64,000 bases of DNA from Stenotrophomonas africana (GTDB lineage: Bacteria; Pseudomonadota; Gammaproteobacteria; Xanthomonadales; Xanthomonadaceae). The notes below the pieces were generated by a model, which had not been told where the DNA came from, did not search any database, and worked only from the letters and a program-made list of their open reading frames with translations. Below, piece by piece: positions 29,420 to 38,740 of the stretch. Made by a program: the position numbers and the translations under genes. The stretch is from the NCBI RefSeq assembly GCF_013004645.1, contig NZ_JABEME010000009.1, positions 62,001-126,000 of the forward strand. Reading direction: 5' to 3'. How positions within the stretch are numbered: position 1 is the stretch's first letter; the number at the start of each line of letters is the position of its first letter.

Positions 29420-29475
29420 GGGGTGTTGTCGGCAGGGCTTGCAGCCCCGCCTCTGACGGTTGGCTGCGATCTGTC

Positions 29476-29514
29476 GGGGTCGGATCCCGTTGCTGCGCAA
29501 CGGGCTCTGACCCC
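29476..29514. repeat. GGGGTC-family hairpin
   Basis: The outer arms GGGGTCGGATCCC and GGGCTCTGACCCC match the other family members, while the inner stem CGTTG/CAACG is particular to this copy. It lies between the convergent MBL-hydrolase gene and psiF and could terminate both. Confidence 0.75.
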
Positions 29515-29539
29515 ATTTGATTGATCTGGACGAGCGATG

Positions 29540-29833
29540 CTACGAGGCCTTCAGGCAGCTGCTCATGAAGGTTTTGCGCGCATCACCGGCCAGCTTCTTG
29601 GCACCCGCGTCAGCGTTGCACTTGCGCATGCGTTCCTGCTGCGCATTGGCCGGCTTGGCTTCGGCGGCGTGGCCACTGAGGCAGGAACTCTGCGCGGTCT
29701 TGTAGGCGTCACCCTTCAGGCCCTTGTTCTTTGCCGAGCAGTCGGCCATGCGCTGCTGCTGCGGCGTGGTGGCATTGGCGGCCAAGGGCAGGCTGACCAG
29801 CAGGACAGCGGCCAGCAGGAATGAAGCTTTCAT
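29540..29833 (-). CDS. PsiF-repeat periplasmic protein
   Basis: A 97-residue secreted protein with a signal peptide (MKASFLLAAVLLVSLPLAANA) and two PsiF repeats: QQRMADCSAKNKGLKGD... ending SSCL, and QQERMRKCNADAGAKKLAGD ending SSCL. Each repeat has two Cys about 25 residues apart. PsiF is a phosphate-starvation-inducible protein of E. coli; its biochemical role is unknown. I chose ATG 29833, which begins the signal peptide. Confidence 0.88.
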   Translation of the reverse strand: MKASFLLAAVLLVSLPLAANATTPQQQRMADCSAKNKGLKGDAYKTAQSSCLSGHAAEAKPANAQQERMRKCNADAGAKKLAGDARKTFMSSCLKAS

Positions 29834-29954
29834 CGGGGACACTCCAAGCGGTGGCGGGTGCGCGGAGCATTGGCCTGCTGGCAGGAAGGCCACGTGAAGA
29901 ATGGTGCCCCGGCCGCCGCAGCCGGCCTGTAGTACAGCGCTTGGGGTAGCGCCT

Positions 29955-29993
29955 GGGGTCAGATCCCTTTCGGCACGAAAGGGCTCTGACCCC
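29955..29993. repeat. GGGGTC-family hairpin
   Basis: The outer arms GGGGTCAGATCCC and GGGCTCTGACCCC surround the inner stem TTTCG/CGAAA and loop GCA. It lies 11 bases past the upp stop, so it is probably the upp terminator-like structure. Confidence 0.75.
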
Positions 29994-30004
29994 GGTCCGC
30001 CGGA

Positions 30005-30637
30005 TCAGCCGACGCGGGTACCGAAGATGCGGTCGCCGGCATCGCCCAGGCCCGGCAGGATGTAGCCTTTGTCGTTGAGCTGGGCATCGACGGCCGCGGT
30101 GTAGATCTCCACGTCCGGGTGCACGGCCTTGACCGCTTCGATGCCTTCCGGCGCGGCCACCAGGAAGATGCCCTTGATGCGGCGGGCGCCGGCACGCTTG
30201 AGCATGTCGATGGTGGCGATCAGCGTGCCGCCGGTGGCCAGCATCGGGTCCAGGATCAGCGCGTCGCGCTCTTCCAGGCGGCCGGTCAGGCGCTCGAAGT
30301 AGGGCACCGGCTGCAGGGTTTCCTCATCGCGCTGCAGGCCGACCACGCTGACGCGGGCGGCCGGGATCAGCGACAGCACGCCGCTGAGCATGCCCAGGCC
30401 AGCGCGCAGGATCGGCACCACGGTGATCTTGGCGCCCGCAATGCGCTGCACGGTGACCGGGCCGGCCCAGCCGGGCAGGGTGTGCGGCTCGGTATCCAGG
30501 TCGGCGGTGGCCTCATAGGCCAGCAGCGTGCCGAGCTCGTTGGCCAGCTCGCGGAAGTCCTTGGTGCTGAGCGCAGCGTTGCGCATCAGGCCGATCTTGT
30601 GCTGCACCAGCGGGTGGCGCACTTCGACGATCTTCAT
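30005..30637 (-). CDS. upp: Uracil phosphoribosyltransferase
   Basis: A 210-residue pyrimidine-salvage enzyme converting uracil and PRPP to UMP. The N-terminus [16 protein letters not shown], the PRPP-binding loop [18 protein letters not shown] and the uracil-binding [16 protein letters not shown] at the C-terminus are all intact. ATG 30637 gives [10 protein letters not shown]; longer open frame upstream is the reverse of the TonB receptor region. It is divergent from the receptor gene. Confidence 0.97.
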   Translation of the reverse strand: MKIVEVRHPLVQHKIGLMRNAALSTKDFRELANELGTLLAYEATADLDTEPHTLPGWAGPVTVQRIAGAKITVVPILRAGLGMLSGVLSLIPAARVSVVGLQRDEETLQPVPYFERLTGRLEERDALILDPMLATGGTLIATIDMLKRAGARRIKGIFLVAAPEGIEAVKAVHPDVEIYTAAVDAQLNDKGYILPGLGDAGDRIFGTRVG

Positions 30638-30805
30638 GGTCGGAAGGGGGGAGAAGGAGAGAGGGCGCCATTTTGCCGGATTGGCGGGCCGAACCCAAAC
30701 CTGGCCCGGAGCGGTGTTACTCGAAATGTGCAGACGCATGTCACGGCCATGCAACCTTGCGGACATACCGTGCAGACCCATTCTTAACAGGAATGGGGAT
30801 TCCCA

Positions 30806-33367
30806 GTGCATATCAAGACTCCGTTGGCCGTTGCCATCACCCTGACCCTGGCAATGGGGGCCGCAGCACCGCTGCAGGCCGCCGGGCAGCAGGCGGTAGC
30901 CGCCACCGGCGCCGTGGCGTCGGATGCAGTCGACCTGGACCGCATCGAGGTGCGTGCCCAGCTCGAATCGCAGATCCGCGCAGTCGACCTCAAGCGCAGC
31001 AGCGACGCCATCGAGGACGCAGTCTCCTCCGATGCTCTGGGCCAGTATCCGGACAAGAACGTGGCCGAGTCGCTGCAGCGCCTGCCGGGCATCAGCGTGA
31101 CCCGCGACCAGGGCGAAGGCCGCTTCGTGGTCATCCGCGGCCTGGACGCCAACCTCAACAGCGTCAGCGTGGATGGCATCGCGGTCGGCACGCCGGAGGA
31201 TTCCAGCCGTGCCGCGCCGCTGGACGTGATCCCGTCCGACTCCACCGAGCGCCTGCGCGTGGTCAAGTCGCCGACCCCGGACATGCCCGGTGATGCCATC
31301 GGCGGCGCGGTGCTGGTGGAATCGGCCTCGGCCTTCGACCGCGACGGTCGCAGCCTGCGCGGCAAGATCGAGGGCAGCCACCAGCAGCTGTCCGGCGAGA
31401 CAAGCCCCAAGGCCGCCTTCAACTACAGCGAAGTGTTCAACGACACGTTCGGCGTGGCGTTGGGCGTGAACTACCAGAAGCGCCGGTTCGAGTCGGACAA
31501 CACCGAAGTGGAGTACGACGGCGAGGACGATGCCGCCCCCGGTGACGTGACCGCGATCAACCTGCAGCACCGCAAGTACGAGATCGAGCGCAAGCGCATC
31601 GGTGCCAACCTCAACCTCGACTGGCGGCCGAACGACGACAGCAAGTACTACCTGCGCACGCTCTACAGCCAGTTCGACGATGCGGAGACCCGCCAACGCG
31701 TGATTTTCAACTTCGACGACGCGAAGATGGTAAAGACCGGCACCGACCAGTACCGCCTGGATGGCATGCCGAAGGATTCGATCGACAAGCGCATGCGCTA
31801 CCGCACCAAGAAGGAGAACACCTTCGCGGCCAGTCTCGGTGGCGAGAACAAGCTGACCAACGCCGTGGTCGATTACCGGATCGGCTACACCCGCACCGAG
31901 GAGCGGGTGAACGACGAGATGGAGGCGCGCTTCAAGCTCAACGGCAAGGCCTTCAACGGCACGCTTGACCAGCGCAGCCGCCTGCCCAGCTACAGCTTCG
32001 ACAACCCGCAGTGGCTGGACAACAGCAACTATGCGTTCGACCGCTTCGTGCTCTCGCCCAAGCAGGTGAACGACAAGGAGCACAGCGCGCAGGTCAACGT
32101 ACGCTTCGACGGCGACAGCAGCAGCATCAAGTTCGGCCTGCTGGGACGCTGGCGCGACCGCGACGTGAATGTGGACGAGCGCGAACTGCGCGTCGGCCCG
32201 AAGGTAGCGCTGTCGAGCTGGAGCACCTCCTCGCCCGAACACCGCCACGGCAACCTGGGTGACGGCATGGATTCGGCCGCGATGCGCGCCTTCTGGGCCG
32301 CCAACGGTGGCCAGTACAGCGCCCGCCCGCAGGATGCCGGTGGCAACGCGATGACATCGCTGGAAGAGGACTATGTTGCCAGCGAAGACATCTTCGCCAG
32401 CTATGCGATGGGTACCTGGGACGTGGGCGCGCTGCGTATCATTGGCGGCGTGCGCGTGGAAAACACCCAGTTCAAGGCGGTTGGCAACCAGGTGGACGTG
32501 GCCGCCAACGGCCGCAGCTTCACCGTCACCCCGCGCGTGGCCAACAGCAGCTATACCAACGTGCTGCCGGGCCTGCACCTGCGCTATGACGCTGCAGACG
32601 ACTGGGTGCTGCGTGCCTCGGCCAACAAGACCGTATCGCGCCCCTCGTTCGGTGACATTTCACCGCGCGTGGGCTACAGCCGCGGTGACGAGGAAGTGCG
32701 CCTGGGCAATCCGGAACTGGACCCGTACGAGTCGAAGAACATCGACCTGTCGGTGGAGAAGTACATCGGAAGCACCGGCATCGTCTCGCTGGGCCTGTTC
32801 CACAAGTCCATCGACGGCTACATCGTGGAGACCGTGCGCACCAACGACCCGGCTTACGGCGGCTTCGACGTGACCCAGCCGATCAACGGCCGCAAGGCCA
32901 CCGTGCGTGGTGCCGAGTTCAACTGGCAGCAGCAGCTGGCCTTCCTGCCTTCCGGGCTGGATGGACTGCTGGTCGGTGCCAGTGGCACCTGGCTGGATAC
33001 CAAATTCGATGCCGGCATCAAGGACCGTGCGGGGGAGGATTTCACGCTGCCGCGCGCCTCCAAGCATGTCTACAGCGCACACATCGGCTATGAAAAGTAC
33101 GGTGTGAGCACGCGCCTGGCGGCCGTATACCGCAGCGAGTACCTGGACAGCATCGGCAAGGGCCGCGCGTTCGACATCTATGTTGCACCCAACACCCAGC
33201 TCGATTTCTCGCTGGATTACAAGTTCACCCCGCGGGTGAGCATGTACTTCGAGGCGCAGAACCTGCTGGACAAGCCGCTGGAGCTGTACCAGGGCACGCG
33301 TTCGCGCACCCTGCAGATGGAAGAATATGGCCGCACCTATGCGCTGGGCCTGAAGGTGGCACTGTGA
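30806..33367 (+). CDS. TonB-dependent outer-membrane receptor (probable phytate/organophosphate uptake)
   Basis: An 853-residue outer-membrane receptor. A signal peptide runs to about residue 27, then a short region with LDRIEVRAQ, then the plug domain ([41 protein letters not shown]). A 22-strand barrel of normal length ends in GLKVAL with hydrophobic terminal strand residues. Its stop overlaps the phytase-like gene start by one base, and phosphatase and pyrophosphatase genes follow. From this context I infer import of a phosphorylated compound; the ligand cannot be read from the protein alone. Confidence 0.88.
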   Translation: MHIKTPLAVAITLTLAMGAAAPLQAAGQQAVAATGAVASDAVDLDRIEVRAQLESQIRAVDLKRSSDAIEDAVSSDALGQYPDKNVAESLQRLPGISVTRDQGEGRFVVIRGLDANLNSVSVDGIAVGTPEDSSRAAPLDVIPSDSTERLRVVKSPTPDMPGDAIGGAVLVESASAFDRDGRSLRGKIEGSHQQLSGETSPKAAFNYSEVFNDTFGVALGVNYQKRRFESDNTEVEYDGEDDAAPGDVTAINLQHRKYEIERKRIGANLNLDWRPNDDSKYYLRTLYSQFDDAETRQRVIFNFDDAKMVKTGTDQYRLDGMPKDSIDKRMRYRTKKENTFAASLGGENKLTNAVVDYRIGYTRTEERVNDEMEARFKLNGKAFNGTLDQRSRLPSYSFDNPQWLDNSNYAFDRFVLSPKQVNDKEHSAQVNVRFDGDSSSIKFGLLGRWRDRDVNVDERELRVGPKVALSSWSTSSPEHRHGNLGDGMDSAAMRAFWAANGGQYSARPQDAGGNAMTSLEEDYVASEDIFASYAMGTWDVGALRIIGGVRVENTQFKAVGNQVDVAANGRSFTVTPRVANSSYTNVLPGLHLRYDAADDWVLRASANKTVSRPSFGDISPRVGYSRGDEEVRLGNPELDPYESKNIDLSVEKYIGSTGIVSLGLFHKSIDGYIVETVRTNDPAYGGFDVTQPINGRKATVRGAEFNWQQQLAFLPSGLDGLLVGASGTWLDTKFDAGIKDRAGEDFTLPRASKHVYSAHIGYEKYGVSTRLAAVYRSEYLDSIGKGRAFDIYVAPNTQLDFSLDYKFTPRVSMYFEAQNLLDKPLELYQGTRSRTLQMEEYGRTYALGLKVAL

Positions 33368-34482
33368 TGGCGCGTGGCATCACTGCCCTGGCCGCCGCGC
33401 TGGCCGTTGCACTGGCCGCCGGCTGCACACCGTCCGCCGGCAACGATCCTGCCATGGCCGCGACGCCAGCGAAGGCCAGCGGCGAGCGCACGGTGACCAC
33501 CATCGCCGAGGCGTTCCTTTCGCCGATGACCCCGGCTGACAACATCGATTCGCCGGCGGCCTGGCGCGCTCCGAATGGCATGCTGTGGTTGATCGCCACG
33601 GCCAAGGCGACCGACAAGCTGGTGGTCTACGACGGCAGCACCGGCCAGCACCTGCGTGACGTGGGCAGCAGCGGCACCGCACCGGGGCAGTTCGACCGCC
33701 CAAACGGCATCGCGGTGACCGACGACCTGCTGTGGATCGTGGAGCGCGACAATCACCGCGTGCAGGTGCTGAGCCTGCCGGACTTCGCGCCACTGGCGAC
33801 CTTCGCTGCGGACGACCTGCGCAAGCCGTACGGGCTGTGGGTCGACCGCCGTGCCGATGGCTACAGCGTCTACGTCACCGACTCCTGGGACAACGGCGAG
33901 GATGCGCAGGGGCGTGACATCCTGCCGCCGCTGGCCGAGCTGGACAAACGCGTGCGCCAGTACCACGTGACCCGCGACGGTGCGAAGGTCGAGGCGAAGC
34001 TGGTGGCCAGCATCGGTGACACCACCGCGGCCGGTGCGCTGCGCGTGGTCGAGTCGATCTGGGGCGATCCGGACAACGACCGCCTGCTGATTGCGGAAGA
34101 GGACGAGAGCTACGCCAGCGAGTTCAAGGTCTATACCCTGGCGGGCCGCTTCACCGGCACCACGTTCGGCCGCGATGTGTTCAAGGCGCAGGCCGAAGGC
34201 GTGACCCTGCGCACCTGTGGCAAGGACGGATGGTGGATCACCACCGAACAGGGCAAGCAGCGCAGCGTGTTCCACCTGTTCGACCGCCACACGCTGAAGC
34301 CGGTCGGCGCGTTCCAGGGCAATACCGTGGCCAACACCGACGGCATCTGGATGATGCAGCAACCCAGCGCACGCTTTCCCCACGGTGCGCTGTATGCCGT
34401 GCATGACGACCAGGGTGTGGTGGCCTTCGACTGGGAGAGCATCGCCAAGCAGCTGGCGTTGCCACTGGAGTGTGGCGCATGA
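33367..34482 (+). CDS. Phytase-like beta-propeller lipoprotein
   Basis: A 371-residue exported protein with a lipobox (ALAAGC). Segments such as SPAAWRAPNGMLWLIATAKA, WIVERDNHRVQVLSL and DRLLIAEEDES resemble the six-bladed beta-propeller 3-phytase family (PF02333), in which acidic residues bind calcium and phosphate esters. The start ATG shares one base with the receptor stop codon, and its own stop overlaps the phosphatase start by 4 bases. A related secreted esterase or lactonase-like propeller is the main alternative. Confidence 0.75.
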   Translation: MARGITALAAALAVALAAGCTPSAGNDPAMAATPAKASGERTVTTIAEAFLSPMTPADNIDSPAAWRAPNGMLWLIATAKATDKLVVYDGSTGQHLRDVGSSGTAPGQFDRPNGIAVTDDLLWIVERDNHRVQVLSLPDFAPLATFAADDLRKPYGLWVDRRADGYSVYVTDSWDNGEDAQGRDILPPLAELDKRVRQYHVTRDGAKVEAKLVASIGDTTAAGALRVVESIWGDPDNDRLLIAEEDESYASEFKVYTLAGRFTGTTFGRDVFKAQAEGVTLRTCGKDGWWITTEQGKQRSVFHLFDRHTLKPVGAFQGNTVANTDGIWMMQQPSARFPHGALYAVHDDQGVVAFDWESIAKQLALPLECGA

Positions 34483-35846
34483 GCGGTCGTTGCCTGATGC
34501 GTACGCTGGCGCTGGGCCTGCTGCTGGCGTTGCCGTCGCTGTCGTTCGCGGCGGCCGAACCGAATACCCAGGTGCCGGCGGGCAGCCGGCACTATGCAGC
34601 GACGACGGTACCGGACCGCATCGTCGCCTCGCCGGCGGTCGACCCCAGCCATGGGTTCGCCGTGGCCTGGCGTACCGACGGCAGCGTGCAGGCACCGCTG
34701 CTGGAGATTGCCCTCGCCGGTGATTCGCCGGCCATCGAGGGCATCCGCCAGGTGCGCGCAACGACCCGTGCGCTGCAGACCGAGAACGGTCTGTCGCATC
34801 ATCATCGCGCCGACATCAGCGGCCTGCAGCCGGATACCCAGTACGTCTACCGCGTGCAAGGCAATGGCAGCTGGAGCGCCTGGAACCAGTTGCGTACGCT
34901 GGCCGCCGCCGACCAGCCGCTGACCCTGCTGTACTTCGGTGATACCCAGAACAAGAACGTCAGCCACGTCAGCCGGGTGGTGCGTGCCGCGCAGAAGGCT
35001 GCACCGCAGGCGCGCATGAGCCTGTTTGCCGGCGACCTGGTCAGCGGTGGCGACAACATGGATGACAGCGAGTGGGGCGAGTGGTTTGCCGCTACCAGCT
35101 GGCTGGCGCAGGAAACCCTGGTGGCCCCGGCCATCGGCAACCACGAGTACTTCGAGGAATTCGAGGACACCCCGCAGGAACGCCGCGTGCTGGGCAAGCA
35201 TTGGCCGGTCACGTTCGCGCTGCCGGGCAATGGCGCCAGCGCCGCACAGCAGACAAGCTACTGGTTCGATGCGCAGGGCGTGCGCGTGGCCGTGGTCGAT
35301 GGCACGTCGGCCCTCGACCTGGGCACCGCCAAGGCACAGGCACAGTGGCTGGACAAGGTACTGAGCGGCAATCCGCAGCCGTGGACCATCGTGCTGCTGC
35401 ACCAGCCGTTCTATTCGCCGCGCGAAGGGCGTGAGAACGCCGCGCTGCGTGACGTGCTGCTGCCGGTGGTACGCCGCCACAACGTCGATCTGGTGCTGCA
35501 GGGCCACGATCACACCTATGGCCGTCGTGGCGAAGGGCAGGCGGCGACGCCACAGTATGTGGTGACCGTGGCCGGACCGAAGCAGTACCGCCTTTCCGAC
35601 GAAGCACGCAGGACGATGCATCCGGTGGCCGAGGACACCCAGCTGTTCCAGGTGCTGAATATCGACCCACAGCACCTGCGCTATGAAGCCCGCACCGTGA
35701 CCGGTCGTCTCTACGACGCCTTCGAACTGCGCCGCGATGCCAACGGTAGCAAGCTGCGCACGGAGCTGGCCGAAGGCCGCATCACGCCACGCGACTGCCC
35801 GCGCGCGCAGACCGCCAAGGGGCGTGCCGACCGCTGCTGGGAATGA
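34479..35846 (+). CDS. Purple-acid-phosphatase-like metallophosphoesterase, secreted
   Basis: A 455-residue exported protein. A signal peptide lies at about residues 7-27 (LALGLLLALPSLSFAAAE). An N-terminal fibronectin-like domain ends LQPDTQYVYRV, followed by a calcineurin-type domain with metal motifs YFGDTQ, GDLVSGGDN, GNHEYF, LLHQPFYS and GHDHTYGR. This is the architecture of purple acid phosphatases. It is coupled to the phytase-like gene by an ATGA overlap and is followed 10 bases later by a secreted pyrophosphatase, suggesting successive phosphate release in the periplasm. Confidence 0.88.
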   Translation: MSGRCLMRTLALGLLLALPSLSFAAAEPNTQVPAGSRHYAATTVPDRIVASPAVDPSHGFAVAWRTDGSVQAPLLEIALAGDSPAIEGIRQVRATTRALQTENGLSHHHRADISGLQPDTQYVYRVQGNGSWSAWNQLRTLAAADQPLTLLYFGDTQNKNVSHVSRVVRAAQKAAPQARMSLFAGDLVSGGDNMDDSEWGEWFAATSWLAQETLVAPAIGNHEYFEEFEDTPQERRVLGKHWPVTFALPGNGASAAQQTSYWFDAQGVRVAVVDGTSALDLGTAKAQAQWLDKVLSGNPQPWTIVLLHQPFYSPREGRENAALRDVLLPVVRRHNVDLVLQGHDHTYGRRGEGQAATPQYVVTVAGPKQYRLSDEARRTMHPVAEDTQLFQVLNIDPQHLRYEARTVTGRLYDAFELRRDANGSKLRTELAEGRITPRDCPRAQTAKGRADRCWE

Positions 35847-35856
35847 GGAGACGCAT

Positions 35857-36471
35857 ATGAACGCGCCCCGTCGCATCGTTCCTCTCGCTGCCATCGGTGC
35901 CGCCCTGTTGTTGCTGGCCAGTGCGGTGACCGCTGCCGATACCGTGTTGCATCCGTTCCTGGTGGCGCAGCCGAAGCAGGCCCCGCAGGAGGTGAATCTG
36001 GCGGTGGAGATTCCGGCCGGCAGCTTCACCAAGTACGAGATCAAGGAAGACGGTCTGGTGCATGTGGACCGCTTCCAGTCGATGCCGGTGGCCTATCCGG
36101 CCAACTACGGCTCGATGCCGCGCACCCTGGCCGGTGACAATGATCCGCTGGATGCGCTGGTGCTGACCCGCGAACCGCTGCATCCGGGCGTGATCGTGCG
36201 TTTCCGGCCGATCGGCTACCTGAAGATGATCGACGGCGGTGAGCACGACGAGAAGATCATCGGCGTGCCGACCGACAAGGTCGACCCGACCTACGCCACT
36301 ATCCGCGATCTGCAGGATTTACCGGAGATCGAGCGCCAGCGCATCGAGGCGTTCTTCCGGGTCTACAAGGACCTGCCGACGGGGCGCAACCCGGTGCAAC
36401 TCAACGGCTGGGGCAACGCCGCCGAAGCGCGTGCGCTGATCAGCAAGGCGATGGAGCGCTTCGAAAAGTAG
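35857..36471 (+). CDS. Inorganic pyrophosphatase with signal peptide
   Basis: A 204-residue family I pyrophosphatase. The signature D-x-D-P-x-D is present (DNDPLDAL), as are KYEIKEDG, VDRFQSMPVAYPANYG and later VDPTYATI. Unlike the usual cytosolic Ppa, it begins with a hydrophobic signal-like segment (IVPLAAIGAALLLLASAVTA), so the roughly 178-residue catalytic domain should be exported. AGGAG-like GAGGAG precedes ATG 35857. It closes the receptor-phytase-phosphatase operon and would hydrolyse pyrophosphate outside the cytoplasm. Confidence 0.93.
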   Translation: MNAPRRIVPLAAIGAALLLLASAVTAADTVLHPFLVAQPKQAPQEVNLAVEIPAGSFTKYEIKEDGLVHVDRFQSMPVAYPANYGSMPRTLAGDNDPLDALVLTREPLHPGVIVRFRPIGYLKMIDGGEHDEKIIGVPTDKVDPTYATIRDLQDLPEIERQRIEAFFRVYKDLPTGRNPVQLNGWGNAAEARALISKAMERFEK

Positions 36472-36490
36472 ATCCACGCCATGCGTGGAT
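36468..36490 (+). repeat. SMAG hairpin overlapping the pyrophosphatase stop codon
   Basis: The GTAG head includes the TAG stop of the pyrophosphatase gene, and the hairpin ATCCACGCCATGCGTGGAT follows. It lies directly between two convergent genes. Confidence 0.75.
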
Positions 36491-37075
36491 TCATCCCAGC
36501 AACGTCTCGATGAAGGCCTCGGCCTGCAGGCGGTCGCCCAGCACCCGGGCCACTGCCTGCACGGCCGCTTCCTGGTATGCGGCGCGGATGCCGCCGTCGT
36601 CGTCATCGTTGTAGAGATCATCTCCGGCTTCCAGATACACAGTGCCGGCCGCGGCCAGAATGGCCATCAGGGTCGGCAGGTCGTCGACGAGTGTGTCCTG
36701 CTCCCATCGTCCACAGCCATGTCGTGCGAACAGCACGCGGCCATCGTCCAGGTCGAGGATGAAAGGATCGGCGCCGAGATCGGCCACGACCAGCCAGCTG
36801 GCGGGCCAGTCTTCGATCGCCTCGCCGCTGATGCCGTTCCAGCGGTAACCGGCCTGATGGCGCCACAGCCGTTGCAGCGGTGGCACCCACACCTCGAGCC
36901 CGGGGATGGTGATGCCGGCATGGCCAACCCTGGCGTTGATCTCGCGCCCCAGTGGCCCGACCTGCGCGTAGAAGCGCGCCAGCACCGATGGCAGCGGAAA
37001 GGGTCCGTCCCAGTCACGTTCATCCTGGGCCTGCAGCAGGCCGAAGCGAGCGAAGGGAGCGTGCAGCTCATCCAT
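36491..37075 (-). CDS. SMI1/KNR4 (SUKH)-like protein
   Basis: A 194-residue acidic protein. LPSVLARFYAQVGPLGREIN near the N-terminus and FILDLDDGRVLFARHGCG WEQDTLVDDLPTLM in the middle match the general SUKH (SMI1/KNR4) pattern, in which a short helix and W/F-rich beta core recognise partner proteins. SUKH proteins often act as immunity proteins against contact-dependent or T6SS-type toxins, but no toxin gene is adjacent here, so that role is only a possibility. It is convergent with the pyrophosphatase gene. Confidence 0.6.
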   Translation of the reverse strand: MDELHAPFARFGLLQAQDERDWDGPFPLPSVLARFYAQVGPLGREINARVGHAGITIPGLEVWVPPLQRLWRHQAGYRWNGISGEAIEDWPASWLVVADLGADPFILDLDDGRVLFARHGCGRWEQDTLVDDLPTLMAILAAAGTVYLEAGDDLYNDDDDGGIRAAYQEAAVQAVARVLGDRLQAEAFIETLLG

Positions 37076-37178
37076 GGCGCAGGTGTTCCAGTAGCGGGCC
37101 CGGCAGCCTAGCAGACCCCGCCGCGCGCAACGCCTTCACCGCCGCTGGCTATCATGTGCGGCATCCAGAACGAAGGCG

Positions 37179-38600
37179 ATGCACGTGTCGGTAGCGTTGG
37201 TGTGGTTTCGCCGTGATCTACGGCTGCAGGACAATCCGGCCCTGCAGGCCGCGCTCGATGCCGGCCATGAAGTGGTACCGGTCTACATCCATGCGCCACA
37301 GGAGGAGGGTGAGTGGTTGCCGGGCGCAGCATCGGACGCGTGGCGCCATCGCTCACTGGCCGCGCTCGACGCCGACCTGCGCGCGCGCGGTTCGGCCCTG
37401 GTACTGCGCAGCGGCGAGAGCCTGGCTACGCTGCAGGCGCTGATCGAGCAGACCGGCGCCGAGGCGGTGTACTGGAACCGCAAGTACGAACCGGCCACAC
37501 AGCCGCGTGACGCCACCATCAAGCGCGCGCTGCGCGAGCAGGGCATCGACGCGCAGAGCTGCAATGGCAGCCTGCTGTTCGAGCCCTGGGACATCGCGAC
37601 CCAGCAGGGCCAGCCTTACAAGGTGTTCACTCCCTACTGGCGCAACGTGCTCAGTCATTGGCGCCTGCCCGCATTGCAGGCCGCACCGAAGGCGCTGGCG
37701 GCGCACGCGGTCGACAGCCTCGCACTGGATGATCTCCAACTGGCACCGACGCTGGACTGGGATGCCGGCTTCTGGGAGCACTGGCAACCGGGCGAGGCTG
37801 GCGCGCTGGAGGCGTTGTCCGTGTTCGAGGACGGTGCGTTGCGCGGTTACCGCGAGCAGCGCGACCTGCCGGATCGCGTGGGCACCTCGCGGCTTTCGCC
37901 GCACCTGCATTTCGGCGAAATCGCACCGTGGCGCATTGCCCATGCGCTGGAAGGCCTGCGCAGTGCGGGCACCGACGCGGACATCGACGGCTACCTGCGC
38001 CAGCTCGGCTGGCGTGATTTCGCCTACCACCTGCTGCATCACTTCCCGAAGACGCCCACCGACAACCTCAACCCGCGCTTTGACCGTTTCCCTTGGGCCA
38101 CGCCCACTGCAGCGCAACTGCACGACTGGCAGCGCGGCAATACCGGCGTGCCTATCGTCGATGCCGGCCTGCGCGAGCTGTGGCACACCGGCTACATGCA
38201 TAACCGGGTGCGGATGATTGTGGCCAGCTACCTGTGCAAGCACCTGCGTGCGCACTGGCTGCAGGGCGCACGCTGGTTCTGGGACACTCTGGTCGATGCC
38301 GACCTGGCCAATAACACGATGGGCTGGCAATGGGTGGCCGGAACCGGTGCCGATGCCGCGCCGTACTTCCGCGTGTTCAACCCGGTCACCCAGGCCGAGA
38401 AGTTCGACCCACAGGCCCGCTACATCAGCCGCTGGGTGCCCGAGCTGGCGGCACTGCCGGTGAAGGCGCGCTTCGCGCCGTGGCAGCATCCGCTACTGCT
38501 GGCGGCGCATGCCCCGGGCTATCCGCGTACCCCGCTGGTGGATCTGGCGGTTGGCCGCGACGCAGCGTTGGCGGCTTACCGCCAGTCGGGAGAAGGGTAA
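37179..38600 (+). CDS. phr: Deoxyribodipyrimidine photolyase (class I CPD)
   Basis: A 473-residue flavoprotein repairing UV-induced pyrimidine dimers with blue light. The N-terminal antenna domain starts VALVWFRRDLRLQDNPAL. The C-terminal FAD domain shows TSRLSPHLHFGEIAPWRI, QLGWRDFAYHLLHHFP, and the signature block NNTMGWQWVAGTGADAAP and YFRVFNPVTQ. Length and blocks match class I CPD photolyases. It is monocistronic, starting about 100 bases after the divergent SUKH-like gene. Confidence 0.95.
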   Translation: MHVSVALVWFRRDLRLQDNPALQAALDAGHEVVPVYIHAPQEEGEWLPGAASDAWRHRSLAALDADLRARGSALVLRSGESLATLQALIEQTGAEAVYWNRKYEPATQPRDATIKRALREQGIDAQSCNGSLLFEPWDIATQQGQPYKVFTPYWRNVLSHWRLPALQAAPKALAAHAVDSLALDDLQLAPTLDWDAGFWEHWQPGEAGALEALSVFEDGALRGYREQRDLPDRVGTSRLSPHLHFGEIAPWRIAHALEGLRSAGTDADIDGYLRQLGWRDFAYHLLHHFPKTPTDNLNPRFDRFPWATPTAAQLHDWQRGNTGVPIVDAGLRELWHTGYMHNRVRMIVASYLCKHLRAHWLQGARWFWDTLVDADLANNTMGWQWVAGTGADAAPYFRVFNPVTQAEKFDPQARYISRWVPELAALPVKARFAPWQHPLLLAAHAPGYPRTPLVDLAVGRDAALAAYRQSGEG

Positions 38601-38740
38601 AGTGGCGGCTGAGTGATCCAGTCAGTTAGCTGAACGCGGCCCTGTCGCCACGCCGCATCATCATTCCGGCATCGCATCGGGCTGTTTATTCTCTCTGCGC
38701 CCGCAAGCCGCCGGCCCGACCGGAAACCAAGGAGAACCCC

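Noticed and set aside
30640-30805. Possible Pho box upstream of the phosphate-scavenging operon
   Set aside because: ATGTCAC...ATGCAA is too far from the CTGTCAT direct-repeat consensus to support a claim.
32011-32873. Alternative frames inside the TonB receptor gene
   Set aside because: Arg/Ala-rich shadows of a receptor frame that has clear plug and barrel features.
36491-37075. SUKH-like protein as the immunity half of a toxin system
   Set aside because: No toxin, effector or secretion gene is adjacent; the fold assignment itself is tentative.
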